DNA from: Sphingobacterium sp. UBA5670
Lineage (GTDB): Bacteria; Bacteroidota; Bacteroidia; Sphingobacteriales; Sphingobacteriaceae
DNA length: 64,000 nucleotides
Reading direction: 5' to 3'
Assembly: GCF_002420705.1 (NCBI RefSeq)
Contig: NZ_DIIM01000018.1
Coordinates: forward strand, 283,982-347,981
Shown: positions 28,134-36,704 of the stretch, piece after piece
Numbering within the stretch: position 1 is the first letter of the stretch
How the letters are laid out: every line of letters begins with the position of its first letter
The notes under the pieces: model-generated
Told to the model about the DNA's origin: nothing
The model's database searches: none
The model's input: the letters and a program-made list of their open reading frames with translations, nothing else
Program-made: the position numbers and the translations under genes

Positions 28134-28661
28134 GTGAGCGAATTATTGATAGCATCATTAAAGCAGGGTGACCACTTTGCCATGGAACAGATTTTTAATC
28201 TGTACTGGGAAGCCATATTTGATGCCGCTTTTAAGAAAATAGGCGACGAGAATGTTGCTCAGGACATCACTCAGGAGATTTTTATCTCCCTGTGGGAAAA
28301 CCGTGAACAAGTCATCATATCCGGCGGTTTGGCAGCCTATCTGCATGGCGCAGTAAAATTTAAAGTGATCAACCATTTTCGGAACACAACGGTTAAAGAT
28401 GGCCATAAAGCCGAATTAGCGACTTTAATGAACCTGCAATATGCAGATTCAGCCGATGACCTCCTGATACTAAAAGATGCACAGCAGAAAGTTGAAGAAG
28501 CATTAATGCAACTTCCCGAACGTATGCGGTTGGTCGTCACCATGAGCCGAAAGCAAGAAAAATCGATCAAAGAAATTGCCACCGAGCTGAATGTCTCCGT
28601 ACAAACTGTTAAAAACCAGATTACCTCAGCGATGAAACTGCTCAAAAAAAGTCTTTCTTAG
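28134..28661 (+). CDS. FecI-like ECF sigma factor
   Basis: A protein of 175 residues starting at a GTG; the ATG 8 bp upstream is out of frame and meets a stop at once. Region 2 is seen as FNLYWEAIFDAAFKKIGDENVAQDITQEIFISLWENRE (pieces within residues 22-60). Region 4 follows as LMQLPERMRLVVTMSRKQEKSIKEIATELNVS with its helix-turn-helix near residues 125-165, ending SVQTVKNQITSAMKLLKK. ECF sigma factors of this type direct RNA polymerase to transporter operons. The next genes are FecR and a SusC with an STN domain, the standard arrangement for trans-envelope signalling when substrate binds the transporter. Confidence 0.95.
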   Translation: MSELLIASLKQGDHFAMEQIFNLYWEAIFDAAFKKIGDENVAQDITQEIFISLWENREQVIISGGLAAYLHGAVKFKVINHFRNTTVKDGHKAELATLMNLQYADSADDLLILKDAQQKVEEALMQLPERMRLVVTMSRKQEKSIKEIATELNVSVQTVKNQITSAMKLLKKSLS

Positions 28662-28759
28662 CTGTCCCCTCTATCATTTTTTATTAGTTAACAATAAATT
28701 AATATACTCCTAACATTTTCGACTAGTACCATTTCCGATTTGAAGTGACATGTATTCAA

Positions 28760-29707
28760 ATGACGGAAGAAAAAGCAAAGCAATTACTGCAAAAGTATCT
28801 AAACGGGGAGGCTAACTCCGCTGAAATAAAACAAGTTGAAGACTGGTATGCCCAACTGGATAATGCTGACAAAAAAGTTCCTCAGGATCGCAAAACTGCA
28901 CTGCGTGAACAATTGCTGAGCAATATCCAGTCAGCCATTTCAGAAAAGAAAAATAAATGGCCTTCGCTGCTATATTCTCCCCTATTCAAAATTGCCGCTA
29001 CTTTTTTAATGATTGTTTCGGCAGGACTGGTTTATTGGATAGTGAACAATCAACCGATTGCTGCTTCCATGCAGATCGTGACAACGACAAATGCTGCCGA
29101 GCATAAAAAGATCCTATTGGCCGATGGCTCTGAAATTATCCTGGAACCATCTTCAAAAATCAGCTATCCCAGTAAATTCAACGGAAAAATTCGCGAAATA
29201 ACACTTACTGAGGGAGAAGCCTTCTTTGACATTGCCCACGACGAAAACCATCCTTTCCAGATAAAACTTGCTTCAAAACTGGCTGTCAAAGTATTGGGTA
29301 CTTCCTTCCGCATCAAGGCCTATCAGGCCTCAAAAAAGGTTGAAGTCACCGTTGCTACGGGTAAGGTCGCTGTACAGCAACAAGATAAGATCTTAGGCAT
29401 ATTAACCAAAAATCAACGCCTACTTTACAATGAGGAAACCAAACAGTCATCGCGTAAACGCATCGAAAAAAATACAGCTGTAGCCATCGTGTTCGAAGGA
29501 GCAAGCCTCAAAGAGGTGGCAAAAAGACTGGAATATATCTACAACGTTGAAATCATCTTAAAAGACACATCGCTTTCGACATTAAAAACCACAGCGACTT
29601 TCAATAGTACCCAAAGTCCAGCAGAAATACTGGATATCATCTGTAGTCTACACCACCTTAAATACAGTACGATAGAGAAAGATAAAATATTTAAAGTCTA
29701 CAAATAA
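28760..29707 (+). CDS. FecR-like anti-sigma factor
   Basis: About 315 residues from the ATG at 28760; a GTG at 28745 is in frame and adds five residues. The N-terminal cytoplasmic part (EEKAKQLLQKYLNGEANSAEIKQVEDWY, in pieces) is the anti-sigma domain. A single transmembrane segment follows near residues 80-98 (IAATFLMIVSAGLVYWIV). The periplasmic FecR domain includes KKILLADGSEIILEPSSKISYP, LTEGEAFFDIAHDENHPF and a C-terminal DUF4974-like part (FEGASLKEVAKRLEYIYNVEI). It should hold the FecI-like sigma inactive until the STN domain of the SusC partner signals. It lies 98 bp after the sigma gene and 34 bp before SusC. Confidence 0.95.
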   Translation: MTEEKAKQLLQKYLNGEANSAEIKQVEDWYAQLDNADKKVPQDRKTALREQLLSNIQSAISEKKNKWPSLLYSPLFKIAATFLMIVSAGLVYWIVNNQPIAASMQIVTTTNAAEHKKILLADGSEIILEPSSKISYPSKFNGKIREITLTEGEAFFDIAHDENHPFQIKLASKLAVKVLGTSFRIKAYQASKKVEVTVATGKVAVQQQDKILGILTKNQRLLYNEETKQSSRKRIEKNTAVAIVFEGASLKEVAKRLEYIYNVEIILKDTSLSTLKTTATFNSTQSPAEILDIICSLHHLKYSTIEKDKIFKVYK

Positions 29708-29741
29708 TGTCTAAAAATTTACCTAAAACATCTTAGTCACC

Positions 29742-32700
29742 ATGCGTAATTCATTACCTAATTATTACAAAAAAATGAAAACACCTGCATTCAAGAGAGA
29801 ATTCTCTTTTTATCGGATCATGAAGTATCCCTGCATCGCATTTTCGATTACTTCAGTATTCTGCAGTTCATTGATGGCCTCCCCAAGCATGGCTCAACGT
29901 CTGGACAAAAGCAGCGTAAACATCAAAATAAGCAAGGGCGAAAAACTCGATGTGATCCTCCACAAAATCGAAAGTCTTTCCGGTCTTCATTTTGTTTACA
30001 ACCCTGATCTATTGCAAGAACGGAATACGGTCTTAAGCGGTAATTTTAAAACCGAGCCGGTTCGATCCCTCCTGAATAAACTTGGAATCAGTGCGGTGGA
30101 AAAAGAGGATTATGTGATCCTGAACACGCAAGGAAACATCAAAGCAGATCGGATCGTCACAGGTTTTGTAAGAGATACACTGGGAGCTGCAATAGCAGGC
30201 GTATCAGTAAAAGTAGTAGGTACGCAGACTGGGACCACAACAGATGCAAAAGGGGCGTTCCGTATTGAAGCGGCTTCCCAAACGACACTTTCTTTTTCGA
30301 TGGTCGGATTCCATACCAAAGAAGTAACAGTCGGTGAAAATGATGTCATTAACGTAACACTCAGCGAAGAGCGTTCGACCTTATCAGAAGTTGTCGTAGT
30401 GGGATATGGAACCCAGAAAAAAGAAACATTAACAGGTGCTGTCAGCTTGGTATCACTTGACAAATTATCGTCTAGATCTGTCAACAGTGTTGGCGAAGTA
30501 TTGGCCGGTAAATCACCAGGTGTCATTGTGACAAACGAAGGTGGTGACCCAACAGCTACGCCACGTATCAATATCAGAGGTGCTGGTGGTATCAACGGCG
30601 AGAGTGTACTCTACGTTATTGATGGTTCAATTTTCCTAGGCACGCCACAGCTTAATCCGAACGATATCGAATCCATTTCGGTCCTTAAAGATGCATCGGC
30701 AGCAATCTATGGAGCGAGAGCTTCTGGTGGTGTGGTATTGATTACCACTAAAAAAGGAAAAAAAGGACAGATGCAAATTAGCGTTGATGCCAAGTTAGGT
30801 CAACAAAGTGCATGGCGAAAATTACAGCCGCTAAATGCCGAACAACGTGCACAAGTAGCTGCAACTGCTGCTAAAAATGGCGAAACTACTCTCCTACCTG
30901 CTTTTGATCCAACTAAATACCCAGAGGGTTTAGTGACCAAAACAAACTGGATGGATGAAGTTTTTAGAAATGCTACACTACAAGATTACAATGCTGCAAT
31001 TAACGGAGGTAGCGAAAAATCTAATTTTTATCTGAGTTTCAACTATCGTAACGCCGAAGGTATTGTCCTGAATACTAAAACCAAGCGCTATAATTTCCGG
31101 ATAAATTCAGAACACCAACTTACCCCTTGGTTGAAAGTTGGCGAAAACTTATCTTACAGCAATACCAATGGCAATGGTGCCAATACCAGTAGTGACTATA
31201 CAGGCGCACTACTTTCTGCCATTTATTACCCAACAAATGGAACGCCTTACAATGCAGATGGAAGCTTTGCGGGTTTACCCGGTCCATTCCCTGGCGATTA
31301 CGGTGATATCATTAACCCTGTTGCTGAACTGATGCGTATTGACATCAACAATCCAGTCAATGTCCTTGTTGTCAATCCTTATGCTAGCATCCAATTGGCA
31401 AAAGGCTTAACATTCAGATCCAACTTAAGTATCACTAAATCGAATGCTCGATATAAAAGTTTTACACCAAGACGCCCTGAAATAGGTAAACCTGTTTTGA
31501 GTAACAGCTTGGTCGAACGTGCTGATGATGCAAACGACATCCTTACTGAACAAGTTTTAAATTACAAAACTTCTTTCGACAAACACCAACTTGACCTAAC
31601 AGGAGGTTACACGTATCAAAAAACAAAAAACACCTACCTCTATACCTCAGGAGCAGGTTTTGACGACGAATCCAAACAATATCGTTATCTGACTAATGCA
31701 AATACCATTCAACCTTCGGAAAGCGGCTATGCTGAAACAGCAATATCTTCGCTATTCTTAAGAGCAAATTACAGCTACAATGAAAAGTATTTACTATCGT
31801 TGATTGGTAGACGAGATGGATCATCCATGTTGACAAAAGAAAATAGATTTAAAAATTACGCTTCTGCATCAGCAGGTTGGGTGATCAGTAAAGAAGAATT
31901 CTTAAAGTCAGCCACATGGTTAGACCAGCTAAAACTAAGAGGAAGTTATGGTATTTTAGGTAATCTCGGCAGTTTATCAGCCGCCGCCGTAAATCCGTTA
32001 CTTGCATCAACTCAAAGTTATTTCGGTCAAACACCAACCTTACAAAAAGGATATGTACAAACGATTCTGGCCAACAAAAACCTGACTTGGGCAGAAAGTA
32101 AACAGACTAATTTAGGTTTAGATCTGGGAATTTTCAACCATTTTAACTTAGTCGCCGATTATTTTATTAAGGAAACAAATAAAATGATCCTGACCAGATC
32201 ACTTCCGGGCACTGCAGGTCTCAATAGCCAAACAATCAACGCCGGTTTAGTCAAAGACAGGGGTATTGAGCTAGGATTAACGTATAATAGTTCAAGAAAC
32301 TCTGACTTTACTTATTCTATCAATGCAACCTTAACCAAGTTAAATAACAAGGTTGAAGAATTAGCACCCGGCTTGAACACCATTGCTGTGGGTACTAATT
32401 TCAGAAATGAGTTAGCTCCACTCTCTATTACTGTTGGTCAACCGCTCTACAGCTATTATGTTCTAAAAACAGACGGCATCTTCCAAAGTCAATCCGAAGC
32501 AGATAATTACAAAAATGCCAATGGACAAAAAATTCAGCCCAATGCAAAAGCGGGAGATTTCAAATTTGTAGACATCGATGGCAATGGTTCAATCGGACCT
32601 GAAGACCGTTATTTTGCAGGCAGCGCCTATCCAGATTTTTCTTATGGCTTGAGCTTCAATGCAAATTACAAAGATTTTGACTTTAATATTTTTGCGCAAG

Positions 32701-33119
32701 GTGTTCAAGGCAACAAACTCTTCAATGCCATTAAAAGAACAACCTATAGTGCGAGTGGGCCTTCGTACAACAAGTTAACCGGAATTTTGGATGCCTGGTC
32801 TCCAGAAAATCCAAATGGTAAAGTGCCGATCATCTCTACTTCAGATGCAAATGGTAATTTCAATGCATCCGATTTTTACATCGAAAACGGTTCTTACCTC
32901 CGCATTCGTAACGTTACATTAGGCTACACTTTACCAAAATCAATTGCAAGCAAATTTAAAATGGGTACCGTACGTGTTTACGCAACAGCCAATAACCTAT
33001 TCACTATTACGAAATATACAGGTTTTGATCCTGAAATTGGGATGGATAATAATGGACTTGATGTGGGACGTTATCCACAAGCTAGAAGCTTTATTGTTGG
33101 TTTAAATGTCAATTTTTAG
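29742..33119 (+). CDS. SusC-family TonB-dependent transducer with STN signalling domain
   Basis: 1125 residues from the ATG at 29742; ATGs at 29775 and 29820 are also in frame. A hydrophobic export segment (YPCIAFSITSVFCSSLMAS) is followed by an STN domain (VNIKISKGEKLDVILHKIE to SAVEKEDYVIL, about residues 57-128). A CarboxypepD_reg-like domain, the TonB-box-like LSEVVVVGYGTQ, and the plug with VNSVGEVLAGKSPGVIV and YVIDGSIFLGTPQLNPNDIES (first part YVIDGSIF) come next, then the barrel ending ARSFIVGLNVNF. The STN domain marks it as a transducer that also signals to FecR. The following SusD, phosphatase fusion and perhaps fucosidase are its probable regulon. The imported substrate is unknown. 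Confidence 0.96.
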   Translation: MRNSLPNYYKKMKTPAFKREFSFYRIMKYPCIAFSITSVFCSSLMASPSMAQRLDKSSVNIKISKGEKLDVILHKIESLSGLHFVYNPDLLQERNTVLSGNFKTEPVRSLLNKLGISAVEKEDYVILNTQGNIKADRIVTGFVRDTLGAAIAGVSVKVVGTQTGTTTDAKGAFRIEAASQTTLSFSMVGFHTKEVTVGENDVINVTLSEERSTLSEVVVVGYGTQKKETLTGAVSLVSLDKLSSRSVNSVGEVLAGKSPGVIVTNEGGDPTATPRINIRGAGGINGESVLYVIDGSIFLGTPQLNPNDIESISVLKDASAAIYGARASGGVVLITTKKGKKGQMQISVDAKLGQQSAWRKLQPLNAEQRAQVAATAAKNGETTLLPAFDPTKYPEGLVTKTNWMDEVFRNATLQDYNAAINGGSEKSNFYLSFNYRNAEGIVLNTKTKRYNFRINSEHQLTPWLKVGENLSYSNTNGNGANTSSDYTGALLSAIYYPTNGTPYNADGSFAGLPGPFPGDYGDIINPVAELMRIDINNPVNVLVVNPYASIQLAKGLTFRSNLSITKSNARYKSFTPRRPEIGKPVLSNSLVERADDANDILTEQVLNYKTSFDKHQLDLTGGYTYQKTKNTYLYTSGAGFDDESKQYRYLTNANTIQPSESGYAETAISSLFLRANYSYNEKYLLSLIGRRDGSSMLTKENRFKNYASASAGWVISKEEFLKSATWLDQLKLRGSYGILGNLGSLSAAAVNPLLASTQSYFGQTPTLQKGYVQTILANKNLTWAESKQTNLGLDLGIFNHFNLVADYFIKETNKMILTRSLPGTAGLNSQTINAGLVKDRGIELGLTYNSSRNSDFTYSINATLTKLNNKVEELAPGLNTIAVGTNFRNELAPLSITVGQPLYSYYVLKTDGIFQSQSEADNYKNANGQKIQPNAKAGDFKFVDIDGNGSIGPEDRYFAGSAYPDFSYGLSFNANYKDFDFNIFAQGVQGNKLFNAIKRTTYSASGPSYNKLTGILDAWSPENPNGKVPIISTSDANGNFNASDFYIENGSYLRIRNVTLGYTLPKSIASKFKMGTVRVYATANNLFTITKYTGFDPEIGMDNNGLDVGRYPQARSFIVGLNVNF

Positions 33120-33170
33120 TCTTGAAACAATGCCGATGAGATGTACTCATCAGCCCTAAAAAATAAAATA

Positions 33171-34691
33171 ATGAAAACGAATATAAAATACCTTGCAATA
33201 GCTGCACTAGCATTTTTTGCATCGTGCAATAAACAGTTAGATATAACACCAGAGGGCTCACCCTCCGCACAGAATTTTTGGAAAACGGAACAAGATGCGA
33301 TCAAAGCAGAAGCCGGTATGTACGAAAAATATAATGAAGAAGATTATTACGGCCGTGGAATGTTTTGGTTTATTAACGCCAGTGACGACATGGTAACAGG
33401 ACGTAATAAGCCCGAAGCCGACAATATCAAAAATTTCAACCGCAATTATATTGGTGGTGGCTATACAGAAACCCAATGGAGCATGCGCTATGCGATTATT
33501 AAAAGAGCCAACGATATCATCATCAATGTTCCCAATATCTCCATGGATGAGAGCCTGAAAAAACAGATCATTGGTGATGCTTATTTTAATGCAGGCCTGG
33601 TTTATTTTCAGCTGGCAGCAAACTATGGCAACGACAAAGCGGGGGTGCCTATTGTTACACCTGAAACAGATGCTTCCGTTCCGGTAGCCAGAGCCAACAA
33701 CGTTAACGAAAACTACGATTACATTATCTCATTACTATTAAAAGCTGCCGACAACCTGCCTTATTTTTCTGAAATGAAGGATACCGATTATGGTAAGGCG
33801 CACAAAACTGCTGCCTGGGCTTATTTGTCAAAAGTATATCTGTACAAAAAAGATTATACCAATGCAGCCAAATATGCGGATATGGTGATCAGTTCGGGCA
33901 AGCATGATTTATTAACTAATTTTGTGGATGTATTTAAGGCCGCTAACAACTGGTCGAAAGAGTATATCTGGTCGGTCGTATGTACACCGAATGGTGGCGG
34001 TACTGGCTGGGGAAGCAAACTTCCGGGTGTGATGTTAACCAACAAAGCTTGGGGAATATATAATGGCTGGGGTTACTATCTGCCGACAAAAGAACTTTAC
34101 GATTCCTTTGAAACAGGAGATTTGCGTCGTGAAGCGACAATATTGAAACCAGGGGACAAATTCCAGTTTTTTGGTACTGAACGTACATTTACAAAAGATG
34201 GCGGCGCGACTTCAAACTATCAGTTCAAAAAGTATATGGAACCATTTTCATATGCCAACCCAATTCCAACACATGTTAATCCAAATGGCGACAACGGAAC
34301 AACAGATCTAAATGTACCCTTGATGCGTTATGCTGAAGTATTATTGATTAAAGCTGAGGCTGCCATTAATTTAAATGGTGCCGGTGCTGGTGATACTGAA
34401 TTAAATAAAATTAGGACGAGAGCTGGTTTAATAGCAAAAAGCGGAATGGGACTTACGGATCTAAAACGCGAACGCCGAAATGAGCTTGCTGGTGAATGGG
34501 CAGATCGTCACCGTGATTTGGTCAGATGGGGCGATGCACAGGCAGCTTATGCTAAACCTCTACACGATTTTGATGGTGCTGTAATTTGGCCAGCTAGAAA
34601 TTTCAATCCTCAAGTACATGATGTTTGGGCTGTTCCACAACGCGAGATCGACAACAGTTCCGGTGTCATTAAACAAAATGCGGGATGGTAA
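33171..34691 (+). CDS. SusD/RagB-family ligand-binding lipoprotein
   Basis: About 506 residues from the ATG at 33171 (MKTNIKYLAIAALAFFASC), a lipoprotein signal with lipobox FASC. An upstream in-frame start at 33141 adds ten polar residues and is unlikely. SusD features are LDITPEGSPSAQNFWKTEQDAIKAEAGMYE (starting near residue 22), AGLVYFQLAANYGN, VPLMRYAEVLLIKAEAAINLN, RERRNELAGEWADRHRDLVRW and the end VWAVPQREIDNSSGVIKQNAGW. It pairs with the STN-containing SusC upstream. The stop codon overlaps the start of the phosphodiesterase-phosphatase gene by several bases, indicating tight translational coupling. Confidence 0.95.
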   Translation: MKTNIKYLAIAALAFFASCNKQLDITPEGSPSAQNFWKTEQDAIKAEAGMYEKYNEEDYYGRGMFWFINASDDMVTGRNKPEADNIKNFNRNYIGGGYTETQWSMRYAIIKRANDIIINVPNISMDESLKKQIIGDAYFNAGLVYFQLAANYGNDKAGVPIVTPETDASVPVARANNVNENYDYIISLLLKAADNLPYFSEMKDTDYGKAHKTAAWAYLSKVYLYKKDYTNAAKYADMVISSGKHDLLTNFVDVFKAANNWSKEYIWSVVCTPNGGGTGWGSKLPGVMLTNKAWGIYNGWGYYLPTKELYDSFETGDLRREATILKPGDKFQFFGTERTFTKDGGATSNYQFKKYMEPFSYANPIPTHVNPNGDNGTTDLNVPLMRYAEVLLIKAEAAINLNGAGAGDTELNKIRTRAGLIAKSGMGLTDLKRERRNELAGEWADRHRDLVRWGDAQAAYAKPLHDFDGAVIWPARNFNPQVHDVWAVPQREIDNSSGVIKQNAGW

Positions 34692-36538
34692 AAAACAATA
34701 AATTAATGTGGCTGCTATTTGCCAGCCTAAGCATTCAGTCAGTTTCTGCCCAGCAGAAACTGACTGCCAATGCAGGACATAGCCACAATGATTACAAACA
34801 GCAAATCCCACTATTGGAGGCTTATTATGCAGGAATGGGATCAATAGAAGCAGACGTCTTCTATCGCAATGGAGAGCTTTACGTTGCCCATGAAAGCAGT
34901 GAAATAAAGCCAGGGAAAACATTAAAAAAATTATACATTGATCCCTTAGTTGCTTTCTTCAAGGAAAATGGCAATAGGCCCTATGCGAAACCTGAACAAA
35001 CGCTACAACTCGTCATCGATATTAAGGAAAATTACGAGCAAGTATTGCCTAAATTGCTGGAGGATCTGAAAGGCAATGAATCGGTATTTGATCAGCAGAA
35101 AAATCCGGCAGCCATAAAGATCGTCGTCAGCGGAGAAATTCCTCCGGCAGAGCAATTCGACAATTATCCGCCAATGATCTATTTTGATGGTAGACCGGAA
35201 AAAGACTATACGCCTGCACAACTCAAACATATCGGGATGATCAGTCAGGATATTACACGATATTCTGTCTGGAATGGCAAAGGAACTCCTACCCCGCCCG
35301 ATCTCGAAAAAATGAAATCGGTGATAGATAAGGTGCATAAATTGGGGAAACCTTTTCGTTTCTGGGCTACCAAAGATAGTCCCAACAGCTGGAAGGAGCT
35401 TGGCCACATGGGGGTAGACTGGATCAATACAGACCATCCTACGGCACTAAAGAATTTCTATCTGAATAATGCCAAAGTCGAATACACAAATCCAAAAGCC
35501 TACGTTCCCTATCAGCCAAACTATAAAAATGATGGGGTTGGGGCAAAAGTCAAAAATGTGATCTTGCTTATTGGCGATGGTATGGGCCTGGCTCAAATCC
35601 AAGCGGGCCTAAGTGCCAATTTCGGTCAGTCCAATATCATCAATTTTAAACATATTGGTCTTTCACGCACCGAAGCGTCAAATTCAGATTTCACCGACTC
35701 AGCTGCCGGCGGGACAGCCCTGGCTACGGGACACAAAACCAATAACCGTTACATCGGTGTGGATGCCAATGGTCAATTGTTGAGCTCCATTCCCGATACA
35801 TTGGCTAAGCATGGGATCAAAAGCGGCATCATCAGTGCTGGAGATATTACAGATGCCACTCCTGCTGCTTTTTATGCACACCAGATCGAACGGACCATGT
35901 CGCAGGAAATCGCAGCAGACTTCAAAAATAGTCATGTAGATATTCTCGTAGGGTCCCGTCGTGAAAGTTTCCTCAACAATAAGGATAATACATTGATGAA
36001 GCAACTGACTGAAAAAGGTTATCAGCTTCAGCAAAATTTAGATGATTTTGAAAAAGCAACATCGGCCAAACAGCTGGTACTGCTAGCTGATTCTGCGACA
36101 AGAAGAATACTCGATGGACGGGGAGAGATGTTAAAAACTTCCCTCTCGAAAACAATTCAGCTTTTGTCAAAGAATAAAAATGGCTTTTTTATCATGGCCG
36201 AGGGGGCACAAATTGACTATGGAGCCCATGCCAATGATCTCCCCTATGTTGTTACCGAACAGCATGACTTTGATAGGCTTGTAGGAGAAGCCTTAAAATT
36301 TGCGGACCAAGATGGCGAAACACTGGTCATTGTCACTGCAGATCACGAAACTGGCGGATTATCCCTATTGGATGCCAATTATAAAAAGGGAACTGTTAGG
36401 GGTAATTTCAGCAGCGATGACCATACCAATATTATGGTACCTGTCTTTGCTTATGGACCGGGTGCGCAGAATTTTATTGGCATCTACAACAATACTGCAA
36501 TTTTTAAGAAGATTATCCAGGCCTATAACTTGAAATAA
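34685..36538 (+). CDS. Fusion of a GDPD/PI-PLC-like phosphodiesterase and an alkaline phosphatase, secreted
   Basis: 617 residues with a signal peptide (LMWLLFASLSIQSVSAQQ). Residues 25-260 form a GDPD-like barrel: GHSHNDYKQQIPLLEAYY, GSIEADVFYRNGELYVAHES (His, Glu-Ala-Asp and His ligands) and DWINTDHP at its end. Residues 285-617 are an alkaline phosphatase: LLIGDGMGLAQIQAG, nucleophile Ser339 in DSAAGGTALATGHKT, and metal ligands in TADHETGG and SDDHTNIMVPV. Together the halves could cleave a phosphodiester and then release phosphate from the resulting monoester. The ATG at 34685 overlaps the SusD stop (34691), so the product belongs to the FecIR-controlled SusCD operon. The natural substrate is not known. 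Such fusions occur in other Bacteroidota, from general knowledge. Confidence 0.9.
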   Translation: MVKNNKLMWLLFASLSIQSVSAQQKLTANAGHSHNDYKQQIPLLEAYYAGMGSIEADVFYRNGELYVAHESSEIKPGKTLKKLYIDPLVAFFKENGNRPYAKPEQTLQLVIDIKENYEQVLPKLLEDLKGNESVFDQQKNPAAIKIVVSGEIPPAEQFDNYPPMIYFDGRPEKDYTPAQLKHIGMISQDITRYSVWNGKGTPTPPDLEKMKSVIDKVHKLGKPFRFWATKDSPNSWKELGHMGVDWINTDHPTALKNFYLNNAKVEYTNPKAYVPYQPNYKNDGVGAKVKNVILLIGDGMGLAQIQAGLSANFGQSNIINFKHIGLSRTEASNSDFTDSAAGGTALATGHKTNNRYIGVDANGQLLSSIPDTLAKHGIKSGIISAGDITDATPAAFYAHQIERTMSQEIAADFKNSHVDILVGSRRESFLNNKDNTLMKQLTEKGYQLQQNLDDFEKATSAKQLVLLADSATRRILDGRGEMLKTSLSKTIQLLSKNKNGFFIMAEGAQIDYGAHANDLPYVVTEQHDFDRLVGEALKFADQDGETLVIVTADHETGGLSLLDANYKKGTVRGNFSSDDHTNIMVPVFAYGPGAQNFIGIYNNTAIFKKIIQAYNLK

Positions 36539-36563
36539 TCGCCTTAAACTTTTCATACAAAAC

Positions 36564-36600
36564 GAAAACCCTTAGTCTAAATACGAAGGGTTTTCATTTT
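36564..36600 (+). terminator. Intrinsic terminator after the phosphatase fusion
   Basis: Perfect 10-bp arms GAAAACCCTT (36564-36573) and AAGGGTTTTC (36586-36595) with a 12-nt loop, followed by ATTTTTC. It separates the SusCD operon from the fucosidase gene. Confidence 0.85.
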
Positions 36601-36704
36601 TCTACAGACTACATTCCATACTTCACTGCCACTTCAAAATCCAATTTAAGAATCGATGTTCGATTTTTTGCCTATCTTGTAAATCAAAACACAGAACAAC
36701 CTTT

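Noticed and set aside
30110..30595. A 161-codon minus-strand frame in the STN-SusC gene
   Set aside because: It is antisense to the plug domain with clear SusC signatures.
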